A DNA stretch of 64,000 nt, taken from the NCBI RefSeq assembly GCF_049348705.1, contig NZ_CP186485.1, positions 992,001-1,056,000 of the forward strand. Reading direction: 5' to 3'. Under the pieces are notes generated by a model. It had not been told where the DNA came from, searched no databases, and worked only from the letters and a program-made list of their open reading frames with translations. Made by a program: the position numbers and the translations under genes. This document shows positions 25,649 to 34,884 of this stretch, piece by piece; the stretch's first letter is position 1, and the number at the start of each line of letters is the position of its first letter. Source of the stretch: Paracoxiella cheracis. Its GTDB lineage: Bacteria; Pseudomonadota; Gammaproteobacteria; Coxiellales; Coxiellaceae.

Positions 25649-27265
25649 ATGAAATTACAACGATCTATTAGTTTGATCGGATTAATGTTAGTAGCTGTCA
25701 CTGCAATGCTAGGATCTGGTTGGTTGTTCGGGCCACTATATGCGGCTAAGATGGCTGGCCCAAGTTCAATCCTTGCTTGGTTATTGGGAGGGGCTTTAAT
25801 ATTCGTGATGGCACTGCCGTTTGCTGAGTTAGGCTCCATGTTTCCCATTACAGGCGGGCTGGTGCGATTTGTCCAGTTTAGCCATGGTCCTTTAGTTGCC
25901 CTCGCAATGGGGCTAGCGGCCTGGTATGCAGCGGCCATCGTCAGCCCCATAGAAACGTTAGCCTTGATTGAATACGCAGCTAACTATATTCCTGGGTTAA
26001 TGCATGAAGTGGGTGGCACACCGGTGTTGACTGGTGAGGGTATGTTGGCAGCCGTTGGTTTACTGGCCGTCCTTGCCGTCTTTAATACGCTGAGTGCGCG
26101 CACCGTCTCAAAAACAAATTATTTCATTGTTGCGATTAAAATTGTCATTCCGTTAACGACGGTAGCAGCATTGATCTTAACGGCATTTCATCCCCATAAT
26201 TTTAGCGTTGCGATGAGTGATGTCCACTCAACAAATTTGAAGAATATGTTATATGCCATTCCCAACGCGGGTATTGTATTTTCATTTTTAGGCTTTACGG
26301 CTGCTATTCAATTAGCAGGTGAATCTAAAAATCCAAAACGCGTGATTTTTTGGGCGTTACTAAGCTCAATGATTATCTGTGCGGTTTTATATACGCTTAT
26401 CCAAATCGCCTTTATTGGCGCCGTGAATCCAGTGCATTTAACGCATGGTTGGCAACATCTATCTTATGCAGGAGATAGTGGGCCGTTTGCGGGTATTGCG
26501 GCAGGCATTGGCTTGGTGTGGTTGGTCTATGTGCTGTATGCCGATGCATTTATTTCGCCGCTTGGCGTTGCCGTTGTGTATACAGCCTCGGCTGCGCGTA
26601 TCAATTATGCGTTATCTAAAAATGGATTGATGCCAAAGTTTATGCAAAAATTAAATCGCAAAGGTGTTCCTGCTGTTGCCATATTGGCTAATTTTATTTT
26701 TGGTGCGTTAGTGTTCTTGCCCTTTCCAGGATGGCAAAGTATGGTTGCCTTTTTGGTATCGGGTTTCGTGTTCACTTACGGTGTTGGTCCTTTAGCGTTG
26801 ATGGTGTTACGCAAAAAGTTGCCCGAGCATCCTCGACCATTCCGCTTACCATTTGCCAATGTGCTGACGCTAATCTCATTTTATATTGGTAATTTAATTT
26901 TATTTTGGACCGGATGGAATACTGTATCGAAATTGTTAATCTTCTTAACCGCGGGTTTAGCTGCGTTGGGGATTTATAAACTGGTAAAGAAAAATGGGGC
27001 ATTGCAATCCGTGAATGCCAAAGCCGGATTGTGGTTGATTCCTTACCTTATTGGTTTAGCGATAGTTTCTTATTTTGGTACCTTTGGTGGTGGAAAAGGG
27101 GTGATTCCTTTCGGTATCGATTTCTTAGTAATATTTTTGTTTAGTGTTTGCATTTATTATCTTGCATATCATTGTGCCTTTCTAAAAGGTACCATCGACA
27201 CAACTCAATTTATCCCCAAACAAATCTTGGCGGATGAATCTGAGTTGTCACATTCCAATCCTTAG
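25649..27265 (+). CDS. APC-family amino acid permease
   Basis: Inner-membrane transporter of 538 residues with 12-14 hydrophobic helices. The first helix SLIGLMLVAVTAMLGSGWLF carries the broken-helix Gly-Ser-Gly segment of the amino acid-polyamine-organocation superfamily; FAELGSMFPITGG and the helix-6 region IPNAGIVFSFLGFTAAIQLAGESKNPKR also fit. The substrate is probably an amino acid, but cannot be named from sequence. ATG at 25649 lacks a strong ribosome site; no better in-frame start is nearby. It is preceded by a clear promoter and is likely transcribed alone, as 108 bases separate it from the next gene. An amino-acid importer fits with the large glutamate dehydrogenase in this genome. 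Confidence 0.88.
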   Translation: MKLQRSISLIGLMLVAVTAMLGSGWLFGPLYAAKMAGPSSILAWLLGGALIFVMALPFAELGSMFPITGGLVRFVQFSHGPLVALAMGLAAWYAAAIVSPIETLALIEYAANYIPGLMHEVGGTPVLTGEGMLAAVGLLAVLAVFNTLSARTVSKTNYFIVAIKIVIPLTTVAALILTAFHPHNFSVAMSDVHSTNLKNMLYAIPNAGIVFSFLGFTAAIQLAGESKNPKRVIFWALLSSMIICAVLYTLIQIAFIGAVNPVHLTHGWQHLSYAGDSGPFAGIAAGIGLVWLVYVLYADAFISPLGVAVVYTASAARINYALSKNGLMPKFMQKLNRKGVPAVAILANFIFGALVFLPFPGWQSMVAFLVSGFVFTYGVGPLALMVLRKKLPEHPRPFRLPFANVLTLISFYIGNLILFWTGWNTVSKLLIFLTAGLAALGIYKLVKKNGALQSVNAKAGLWLIPYLIGLAIVSYFGTFGGGKGVIPFGIDFLVIFLFSVCIYYLAYHCAFLKGTIDTTQFIPKQILADESELSHSNP

Positions 27266-27373
27266 ATAGATCTGTTTAAATTTTAATCAGATCGATACTC
27301 TGAATTAGTATTTTCACCGTTGTTGGTTTAATATATGCACTAACTACGTTTACCATTTGTGGGAGGTCGCTTC

Positions 27374-28504
27374 ATGGGCAAGCGCATGACGATCGTAATA
27401 ATTGCGCTTATTATTATTTTTGGTGGAATTTTCGGCTTCAATGTTTTTCGCACGCATTTAATCAAACAATTTGAAAAAAACTATGTTCCCCCACCCGCGA
27501 CTATTTCTGCCACCAAAGCAATCACACAGTCGTGGCAGCCTACGTTAACAGCCGTTGGAAGCTTGGCGGCGATTAATGGCGTCAATGTGAGTTCTGAAGT
27601 TAATGGCTCTGTTATAGCCATTTATTTCAAATCAGGGCAAATGGTGAAAGAAGGCCAATCATTAATACAGCTCGATGATTCAACCGACATTGAAGATTTG
27701 AAAAATAATCAAGCTGAGCTCGATTTAGCAAAACTTGAATATGCGCGAAAAGCATCACTTTGGAAAACGGGTGCTATTTCAAAAAGTGATTATGATCAAG
27801 CATTGGCAACGCTGCGTCAGTCACAGGCAGCAGTTAATAAATCGCTAGTCGCGATCAGCAAGAAAAATATTCGTGCACCTTTTGCGGGTAAAATTGGTAT
27901 TCGCCAAGTCAATATTGGTCAGTACGTTAATCCGGGTGACACGCTGGTGAGTTTACAATCACTGGATCCTCTGTATGTGAATTTTTCATTACCAGAACAA
28001 TATCTAAAAGATATCTACTTAAGTCAAAAGGTCTCTATCACCGTCGATGCATACCCGAATGAAAAATTTTATGGAAAAATAACAGCCGTTAATGCGTTAG
28101 TGACGGTAGCAACGCGTAGTATTGATGTGCAGGGCACCTTGCCAAACCCTAAATTGCAACTTTATCCAGGCAGTTTTGCAGATGTGGAGGTGTATTTACC
28201 AGAGCAAAAGTCGGTTGTTACCATTCCTCAAACTGCTGTTACGTATTCACTTTATGGGAACATGGTTTATGTGGTTGAACAAAAGGGTAAGGACAAAAAA
28301 GATAAGCCGATTTTAAAAGCCTATCAACGTTATGTGACGGTTGCTGGGATGAAAAATAATCGTGTCGTGAGTGAAAAGGGACTTAAGGCTGGAGAGATGG
28401 TAGTTACCTCTGGCCAAAATAAATTAGAGAGTGGCGCAACCGTTGTCATTAATAATAGTGTGAAACTACCACCCGCGAACCCTGAAACGTTAACCGGACC
28501 CTAA
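27374..28504 (+). CDS. RND periplasmic adaptor, second system
   Basis: Membrane fusion protein of 376 residues. I choose ATG 27374, seven bases after GGGAGG, over an in-frame GTG at 27359. Order: N-terminal anchor (IVIIALIIIFGGIFGFNVF), lipoyl half GVNVSSEVNGSVIAIYFKSGQ, a hairpin with LATLRQSQAAVNKSLVAI, second lipoyl half IRAPFAGKIGIRQVNIGQYV, beta-barrel, and C-terminal GEMVVTSGQNKLESGATVVI. Its TAA shares one base with the ATG of the pump gene, so the two are translated together. It is a paralogue of the adaptor at 22.6-23.7 kb. No outer-membrane factor is in this operon. Confidence 0.9.
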   Translation: MGKRMTIVIIALIIIFGGIFGFNVFRTHLIKQFEKNYVPPPATISATKAITQSWQPTLTAVGSLAAINGVNVSSEVNGSVIAIYFKSGQMVKEGQSLIQLDDSTDIEDLKNNQAELDLAKLEYARKASLWKTGAISKSDYDQALATLRQSQAAVNKSLVAISKKNIRAPFAGKIGIRQVNIGQYVNPGDTLVSLQSLDPLYVNFSLPEQYLKDIYLSQKVSITVDAYPNEKFYGKITAVNALVTVATRSIDVQGTLPNPKLQLYPGSFADVEVYLPEQKSVVTIPQTAVTYSLYGNMVYVVEQKGKDKKDKPILKAYQRYVTVAGMKNNRVVSEKGLKAGEMVVTSGQNKLESGATVVINNSVKLPPANPETLTGP

Positions 28505-31500
28505 TGGCTAAATTTACCGACATTTTTATCACCAGACCCGTGCTTGCCACCGTAGTAAGCCTGTTGATTTTCATTTTAGGCTTGCGTGCCATAAGTGAAA
28601 TGCAAGTACGTCAGTATCCTAAAATGGACAATACCTTAATCACGGTTTCCACTTATTATCCTGGTGCTCCTGCATCTTTGGTGGAGGGCTTTATTACCAG
28701 CCGCATCGAAAAATCGATTGCAAGTGCAGAAGGCATAGATTATATGACTTCAACGAGCCCGGAAGGCACTAGCACTATTAATGCCTATATCAAATTAAAT
28801 TTTGATCCAAACGTTGCATTTACCGATGTAATGAGTAAAGTCGCGCAGGTTCAAAATGACTTGCCGCGAGAATCTCAATTACCCGTCATTCAAAAAGAAA
28901 CCGGATCGCAAACTGCGTTAATGTATATTGGCTTTAACAGCGATCAAATGAGTTCCGAGCAAATTACGGATTATATTTCACGTGCAGTTCAACCAAAGCT
29001 TGAAACAGTAAATGGTGTCTCTCAGGCGCAAATTTTAGGAGATAAAACATTTGCTATGCGCATTTGGTTGAATACCATTCGTATGGCTGCCTTAGGTGTA
29101 ACCGCGAAAGATGTTGTGCAGGCGTTGCAGGAAAATAACTTCCAATCAGCCGCTGGCCAAACAAAAGGGGATTATATTTCATTGTACATTAAGGCCGAAA
29201 CCGATATTCAAAATGAGCAGGCCTTTGAAAACCTAGTTGTCAAAAAGGTAAAAGGGACGTTAATTCGCATACGTGATATTGGGCATGTGAAATTGGGCGC
29301 TGAAACTTACGATTCTAGCGTTTACATGAATGGCAAGCCCGCTATTTTTATGGGTATTAGTTCGACGCCGACAGCCAATCCGCTCAATGTTATTAGTGAT
29401 GTAAAAAAAATATTGCCACAACTTAAGGCGCTTTATCCACCGACCTTAGAGTCAAGAGTCGTTTATGATGCCACTAAATATATTCAGGCATCCATTGATG
29501 AGGTGACGAGAACCATTATAGAGGCGACTATCATTGTCATTGTTATTATCTTTCTCTTTTTGGGCTCGATTCGCACTGTCACTATCCCTGTCATTACGAT
29601 TCCACTTTCGTTGATTGGTGCTTGTTTTTTAATGTGGATGCTAAATTATTCTATTAATTTATTAACATTACTTGCGATGGTGCTGGCAATTGGTTTGGTG
29701 GTAGACGACGCTATTGTTGTTGTCGAAAATATATATCGCCATATCGAGGATGGTTTAGATGGATTTCATGCGGCGATTAAGGGTACACGTGAAATCGCAA
29801 TGCCGATTATTTCGATGACCATTACATTAGTCGCTGTTTACGCGCCCATCGGCTTCATGACAGGTTTGACGGGTGCTTTGTTTTCTGAATTTGCATTTAC
29901 ATTAGCGGGTGCGGTGATTATATCGGGTATTATAGCGTTAACGTTGTCACCGATGATGTGTTCAAAATTATTAACCCCTGAACTTGAAAATAAACGATTT
30001 GTAAAAATCATCGATACCATGTTTGAGAAGTTGAAAAACTTTTATCAGCGACGTTTGCATAATATGCTTAATTATCGCCCTGTAACAGTGCTCGTTGCTA
30101 TCGTCGTTTTGATGAGTTGTTTTTATCTTTATTCACATACGAAATCAGAATTAGCACCTGAAGAAGATCAAGGTGCTTTATTTGTTCAAGCGCAAGCACC
30201 ACAGTATGCCAACATCGATTATGTTAAGGCTTATAGCAATGAGTATTCCAAATTTTTTAAGGCGCTGCCTTCCATGGCAAATTATTTTGTGATCAATGGG
30301 TTTGGTACTGTAAACACTGTGCTTGCTGCGATGATCATGAAACCTTGGAATGAGAGAAAACAGTCGCAAAAAGAAGTGCAGAAAGTTTTGCAACCTGAGT
30401 TGAATTCAGTTGCAGGATTACAGACGGTTGTTTTTCCATTGCCTTCTTTGCCAGGTGGTGGCAAAGGCTTGCCGATTCAATTTGTCATTACGTCCATCCA
30501 GCCTTTTGAAGACATTTATCCCGTTGCAACACGTTTAGTCGAGGCTGCCCAAAAGAGTGGACTCTTTTTGTTTGTTGTGAGCGAATTAAAATATAATAAA
30601 CCGCAGCTCAATGTCACGATTAATCGAAATAAGGCAGGTGATTTAGGAATTAATATGCAAGATTTGGGCTCTGTTTTGGCCTATTCTTTGGGTGGTAATT
30701 ATATCAACCGTTTTGCGATGTTTGGCCAGAGCTATGAAGTGATTCCGGAGTTAAGTCGATTTTGGCGTTTAAATCCAAATGATATCGGTCAAATTCATAT
30801 CGATACTGCTTCTGGGAAATTAGTCCCATTGTCATCAATCGTCTCGATGAAGTTAACGACACAACCGAATATATTATCTCATTTTCAACAGCTCAATTCT
30901 GCAAATATCGATGCACTTTTGGCGCCATCAAAAACGATGGGAGATGCGATTAACTTTTTTGAAAATGCTGCCAAGAAAATATTGCCACATGGGATGAGTT
31001 ATGATTGGGGAGGCCAGTCTCGACAATATGTGCAGGAAGGGCAGGTATTAATTTATACTTTTTTTCTAGCGATTATTATTATTTATTTAGTTTTGGCTGC
31101 ACAGTTTGAAAGTTTTCGTGATCCATTCATCATATTAATTAGTGTGCCAATGTCGATTTGTGGTGCGTTAATTCCGCTTAATTTAGGCTTCGCAAGCATT
31201 AATATTTATACACAAATTGGATTAATCACATTGATCGGCCTTATTAGTAAACACGGTATTTTGATGGTGCAGTTCGCTAATCAATTGCAAGCAACAGAAG
31301 GGCTATCAATTCGTGAGGCTATCGAAAAAGCTGCGGCCATTCGTCTGCGTCCTATTTTAATGACAACAGCAGCCATGGTATTAGGGGTGGTTCCTTTATT
31401 AATAGCGGTGGGTGCAGGTGCAGCCAGTCGTTTTGATATTGGACTCGTCATTGCGATAGGTATGCTCATCGGTACACTTTTTACTCTATTTGTAGTTCCA

Positions 31501-31563
31501 ACGATGTATACCTTCTTTGCAAAAAAACATGAACCCCTGAGGAAGCCTAAAGATGGTCTCTGA
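28504..31563 (+). CDS. RND multidrug efflux pump, second system
   Basis: HAE1-family pump, 1019 residues, 12 helices. The start DIFITRPVLATVVSLLIFILG, helix-4 proton relay GLVVDDAIVVVENIYRHIED, SLPGGGKGLPIQFVITS and IRLRPILMTTAAMVLGVVPL mark the family. Compared with the first pump it has shifted wording throughout, so it is an old duplication or separate acquisition, not a recent copy. The start overlaps the adaptor stop by one base, and its end overlaps the MFS gene by 11 bases. It probably uses the outer-membrane channel encoded at 23.7-25.2 kb or another elsewhere. Confidence 0.92.
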   Translation: MAKFTDIFITRPVLATVVSLLIFILGLRAISEMQVRQYPKMDNTLITVSTYYPGAPASLVEGFITSRIEKSIASAEGIDYMTSTSPEGTSTINAYIKLNFDPNVAFTDVMSKVAQVQNDLPRESQLPVIQKETGSQTALMYIGFNSDQMSSEQITDYISRAVQPKLETVNGVSQAQILGDKTFAMRIWLNTIRMAALGVTAKDVVQALQENNFQSAAGQTKGDYISLYIKAETDIQNEQAFENLVVKKVKGTLIRIRDIGHVKLGAETYDSSVYMNGKPAIFMGISSTPTANPLNVISDVKKILPQLKALYPPTLESRVVYDATKYIQASIDEVTRTIIEATIIVIVIIFLFLGSIRTVTIPVITIPLSLIGACFLMWMLNYSINLLTLLAMVLAIGLVVDDAIVVVENIYRHIEDGLDGFHAAIKGTREIAMPIISMTITLVAVYAPIGFMTGLTGALFSEFAFTLAGAVIISGIIALTLSPMMCSKLLTPELENKRFVKIIDTMFEKLKNFYQRRLHNMLNYRPVTVLVAIVVLMSCFYLYSHTKSELAPEEDQGALFVQAQAPQYANIDYVKAYSNEYSKFFKALPSMANYFVINGFGTVNTVLAAMIMKPWNERKQSQKEVQKVLQPELNSVAGLQTVVFPLPSLPGGGKGLPIQFVITSIQPFEDIYPVATRLVEAAQKSGLFLFVVSELKYNKPQLNVTINRNKAGDLGINMQDLGSVLAYSLGGNYINRFAMFGQSYEVIPELSRFWRLNPNDIGQIHIDTASGKLVPLSSIVSMKLTTQPNILSHFQQLNSANIDALLAPSKTMGDAINFFENAAKKILPHGMSYDWGGQSRQYVQEGQVLIYTFFLAIIIIYLVLAAQFESFRDPFIILISVPMSICGALIPLNLGFASINIYTQIGLITLIGLISKHGILMVQFANQLQATEGLSIREAIEKAAAIRLRPILMTTAAMVLGVVPLLIAVGAGAASRFDIGLVIAIGMLIGTLFTLFVVPTMYTFFAKKHEPLRKPKDGL

Positions 31564-33313
31564 AACCAGCCGTAAATGGTGGGTTTTATTCACTATGTGT
31601 CTTTTGACAGCAATGCTGAATTTTGATGCCACCGCTGTTAGTTTAGCGATTCCGCGTATCGCGACTGAATTCCATGCAAGCTTGGCTAGCATGCAATGGG
31701 TCATTAATGCATTTATATTGCTAAGCGCGATGTTTCAAATTTTAGGAGGGCGCATTGGTGACCTCTACGGGCATCGTAAAATGTTTGTGATCGGTACGGT
31801 CATTTTTATCATTGCATCGATGCTTGCAGGTATTACAGATTCGGAGTTAGTTTTAATTATTGCACGCGTGGGACAAGGGTTAGCTTTAGGCCTTGCGTAT
31901 CCTGTGTCGATTGCACTTACTTACGATGCATTTCCGAAGGAGCAGCATGGCATTGCAATGGGGTTTATTATGGGAACCATGGGCATTTGGCTGGGTATTG
32001 GTCCTACGCTCGGTGGTATTATTATTCATTATGTTGGTTGGCGATGGATTTTTTATGTCAACGTGCCGATTGGAATTATCACGATACTGCTAGCTTATAT
32101 TTTTTGCCCTCCGGCAAAAGGTGTGAAAGAACGTCAGTCACTCGATTATTTAGGTGCTTCATTTTTAATGTTGGGATTGTTTGGTGTCGTACTTGCATTG
32201 AATCAGTCGCAAGAGTGGGGTTTTGATTCTGTTGCTTTTCTAGTAACGCTCATTGCTGGGCTCTTGTCTTTTGTTGTTTTGTACTACATTACAAAGCGAA
32301 AACAACATCCTATTATGCGCTTTGATTTATTTGTAGAGCGAAATTTTCTTATTAATTCCCTTATTCGGATAGTCGCGCAATTAGTGTTTATACCCATACT
32401 CTTTTTTGTCCCCATTTATTTGCAAAATATTCGTGGCGATACACCCTTAGTTTCAGGGCTATTTATGTTGTATTTAACTGTCATCGTAGGGTTGTTGTCA
32501 CCCTTTGCCGGTAAAATTGTGGATAGGGTGGGTGTGAGAATTCCAAACGCTATTTCCATGTTGGGATTTATTATCGGTTGTATTTTAATTTATAAAATTT
32601 CGCCCGATACGAGCATCGGTTTTTTAGCGGCTGGGCTGGCCTGTATTGGTGTGGGTACGGCTATTTCCTTTGTCAGCACGACCGCGGGTGCACTATCTCC
32701 TGTGTCGATGGAAAAAATGGGCATGGCAACGGGTGTTTTTATGACGATTGTTTGGGTAAGTTGTGCAATTGGGGTTTCTTTGATGGGTGCGATTTTAGCC
32801 TTAAGCAGTAAGGTTATGTTGCTAAGTGAGATTGCACAAAAAGGGATTTCTTTAACTACAGCGCAGGCTGATGAGTTGATTCGCGTTGCGCGTGGTGTTT
32901 CTCCGCTGTCGGAATTAAAAAATTTTATCGCCCGATGCGCGCCATGGAGAGCGAAGCGAAGGCGCGTATTCCGCGGTAGGCTCGGATTTTTTGCCGAGCG
33001 TAAGCGACTGCAAAAAATCTTTACGAGCCGTCAAGTCATTTGAGAGCCCGTGCGTAGTCGAGCCGTGAGGTCGCGGAGCGCGGGCGACGAGGACGTCCGC
33101 GGCTATTTAAGTTGTCGCGTATTGCGAGTCGATTATTGACAGGGATGGCAATAATCTATCACGAGCATCGCGACACGCTTGCATCCACTGTTGTCTGAGT
33201 TAACTCAGGTTGCGTCAAATTCTTTTATACATGGGTTTCGTTTGGGTGTTTTGGTGTTGTTGCTTTTGTCAATTTTGGCTTTAATATTGAGTTTTGTATT
33301 AAAGAAATTATAA
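31553..33313 (+). pseudogene. DHA2-type MFS drug exporter interrupted by a 240-bp insertion
   Basis: EmrB/DHA2-family 14-helix exporter. Start KWWVLFTMCLLTAMLNFDAT and GRIGDLYGHRKMFVIG (loop 2-3 motif) are clear. From 32932 the frame runs into GC-rich palindromic DNA and stops at 33043, giving 496 residues with a foreign 37-residue tail. Removing 32932-33171 joins ...ELKNFIA to TRLHPLLSELTQV in frame and restores the last loop and final helix (LGVLVLLLLSILALILSFVL), ending at 33313 with 506 residues. ATCGC stands on both sides of the insert. The shortened product lacks its last helix and is probably non-functional, though this is not proven. The start overlaps the pump gene by 11 bases. Confidence 0.88.
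32932..33166. mobile_element. GC-rich palindromic insertion, non-autonomous (MITE/RPE-like)
   Basis: About 235 bases, clearly more GC-rich than the surroundings, flanked by ATCGC at 32927-32931 and 33167-33171, which looks like a 5-base target duplication. It has no coding capacity. Internal stems include GGCTCG (32979-32984) with CGAGCC (33024-33029), nested GATTTTTTGC (32985-32994) with GCAAAAAATC (33010-33019), and GATTATTG with CAATAATC near its right end. No matching terminal inverted repeats were found, so the class is uncertain. Confidence 0.75.
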
Positions 33314-33361
33314 GAAATTTCAGTTGGCTTGTTGAGCTGGCATAGGTGTTTATTTGTGGAG

Positions 33362-33396
33362 TTTCAATTGCTTAACTATCGGGATTTGGGCTACCC
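33362..33396. repeat. partial copy C of the dispersed palindromic repeat
   Basis: TTTCAATTGCTTA at 33362-33374 is identical to the left end of copy A. The next bases (TATCG, GATT, GGG, TAC) match copy A with scattered changes. The opposite arm is missing. It lies in the leader of the YgjP-like gene. Confidence 0.55.
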
Positions 33397-33423
33397 TCGA
33401 AAAAATCTAATGGCACATATAAT

Positions 33424-33942
33424 ATGACGATAAAAAAGACTTTTTGGCCAGAAAAAATAGATTTACACGCAGTAGCTTTAAGTTGGCAGTTGCGCTATGA
33501 ACCTCTGCCTAATAATGCGGTTATCGCGCTTAATCAATCGGATCGTGCTCTCACTTTTGTAGGCCCTATTAAAACCTGGGATGATTGTCGCCCCTCATTT
33601 AATCAATGGTTGAAGCAGCAATCGCGACGTTATTTAGAGCCCTGGCTGCAAAAATTGAGTCATGATTATCAATTAATCTATAAAAATTTAACTTTCCGTG
33701 GCCAAAAAACAGTATGGGGTAGTTGCTCTAGTAAAAAAAACATTAATTTAAATTATAAGTTATTATTTTTACCTGCACGTTTGGTGAGGTATGTGTTGGC
33801 CCATGAGTTATGTCATATTGTTCATCTGGATCATTCGAGAAGATTTTGGGCTTTGGTCGAACAGTATGAGCCAGATTATGCACGTTTAAAAAAAGAGTTG
33901 CGTCATGCAGATCATTATATGCCAGAGTGGATTATTAAATGA
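33424..33942 (+). CDS. YgjP/DUF45-type zinc metallopeptidase domain protein
   Basis: A 172-residue protein of the DUF45 (YgjP-like) group. It shows the zinc motif HELCHIVHLDHS (about 130-141), where HExxH and a later His bind zinc, preceded by the group's WGSCSSKKNINLNYKLLFLP. This is a compact gluzincin domain with no signal peptide, so it acts in the cytosol. Substrate unknown. It starts after a repeat remnant, 110 bases past the broken exporter's true end, so it is probably transcribed separately. It is followed after 26 bases by the EnhB-like gene. Confidence 0.85.
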   Translation: MTIKKTFWPEKIDLHAVALSWQLRYEPLPNNAVIALNQSDRALTFVGPIKTWDDCRPSFNQWLKQQSRRYLEPWLQKLSHDYQLIYKNLTFRGQKTVWGSCSSKKNINLNYKLLFLPARLVRYVLAHELCHIVHLDHSRRFWALVEQYEPDYARLKKELRHADHYMPEWIIK

Positions 33943-33968
33943 GTTTTCACTAGCAATAAGGAAAAAAT

Positions 33969-34475
33969 ATGCGCTACTTACAGTTTAGTTTGTTATTTAC
34001 TTTAATAACGGCTTATTCACTCTGTGTTGCAGGCTCAAACCCTATGCCATCTCACTGCAAACCGGATGGGTTTAAGTTCAAATCCAACTTATTAATTCTG
34101 CATACGGTTAACACAACAAAACCCGAGCTCTATTTATTTTATAATAAAAGTGGACAGCGCTTGGTATTGGGTCATCCGCATCCACCTCGTGGTGCGAGTG
34201 CGGGTTGGGATTCGATGCTGCATGCTAAGAAATGGTCTGCTTTTATAGTAAATCGGCCTAAATTTGCTATTAGTTGTACACCGATAAAGAAAAGTGATGC
34301 TATCCAATCGAGCGTGAATTGTGAAAAAATGTTAACAGTATGCCGATATTTATCCATTAAAATTAATAATCCCATGATGAATGGGACTTTTTGGGTGGCG
34401 GAAGATGGAGATATCATAAAAATTCAAGATAAAATCAAAAAGCGCGGGATCACGATGCCACGTCTTTCCGAGTGA
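33969..34475 (+). CDS. enhB: secreted EnhB-like protein
   Basis: A 168-residue exported protein. An N-terminal signal peptide (LLFTLITAYSLCVAG) precedes a mature part with six Cys residues or fewer, which suggests disulfides in the periplasm. The text HCKPDGFKFKSNLLILHTVN, LYLFYNKSGQRLVLGHP, ASAGWDSMLHAKKWSAFIVN resembles the Legionella enhanced-entry protein EnhB as I remember it; I could not run a comparison. The ATG follows AAGGAAAAAAT. EnhB family proteins sit with EnhA and EnhC in Legionella; neither partner is here. Treat the symbol as tentative. Confidence 0.6.
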   Translation: MRYLQFSLLFTLITAYSLCVAGSNPMPSHCKPDGFKFKSNLLILHTVNTTKPELYLFYNKSGQRLVLGHPHPPRGASAGWDSMLHAKKWSAFIVNRPKFAISCTPIKKSDAIQSSVNCEKMLTVCRYLSIKINNPMMNGTFWVAEDGDIIKIQDKIKKRGITMPRLSE

Positions 34476-34556
34476 TGATACATGAGCATGGTGAGGCTCG
34501 TTTTTCGCGGGAAATCGCCCGCAAATGGCGCTCCACATCCAGAGGGCACGTACTTT

Positions 34557-34769
34557 TTACTGTTGATCGCAGTCATAGTGCTCATAATCTCGCAACAACT
34601 TTGCTCTATAGATTGCGGTTGGGCGTTGAATTTGTGGGGCATAGGAACGAGACATTTCCTGTTTAATTTGAGTACACGGTCCGCTTTGATTAGCCTCTTG
34701 TTGTCCATGTTTCGCACAACTGCATAACCCCAGCATCACAACACAGACGGTTATTAGCTTGTAATACAT
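34557..34769 (-). CDS. small Cys-containing lipoprotein, unknown
   Basis: A 70-residue candidate lipoprotein, convergent with the EnhB-like gene and divergent from rnr. I start it at ATG 34769, eleven bases after GGAG; an in-frame TTG at 34784 is less likely. The signal (LITVCVVMLG) ends in LCSC with the lipidated Cys, followed by AKHGQQEANQSGPC. The mature part is Gln-rich with two Cys. No family recognised. The gene is short, but the lipobox and ribosome site support it. Confidence 0.55.
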   Translation of the reverse strand: MYYKLITVCVVMLGLCSCAKHGQQEANQSGPCTQIKQEMSRSYAPQIQRPTAIYRAKLLRDYEHYDCDQQ

Positions 34770-34884
34770 GATTGCGCTCTCCAAATAAGGTATTCTTGAT
34801 GCTCTTAGACCATAATTAAACTATAGCAGATGGCACTGAAATCACTCATGAAATTGATCAAAAATAAAACAAAAAGGATGCTTC

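Noticed and set aside
34515..34545. GC-rich hairpin GCGGG...CCCGC as a terminator
   Set aside because: The 5-bp stem is short and no T tract follows on the strand where it would be needed.
34424..34717. 97-residue open frame on the minus strand across the EnhB-like gene end
   Set aside because: Overlaps both the EnhB-like gene and the lipoprotein in a different frame and has no signal or motif.
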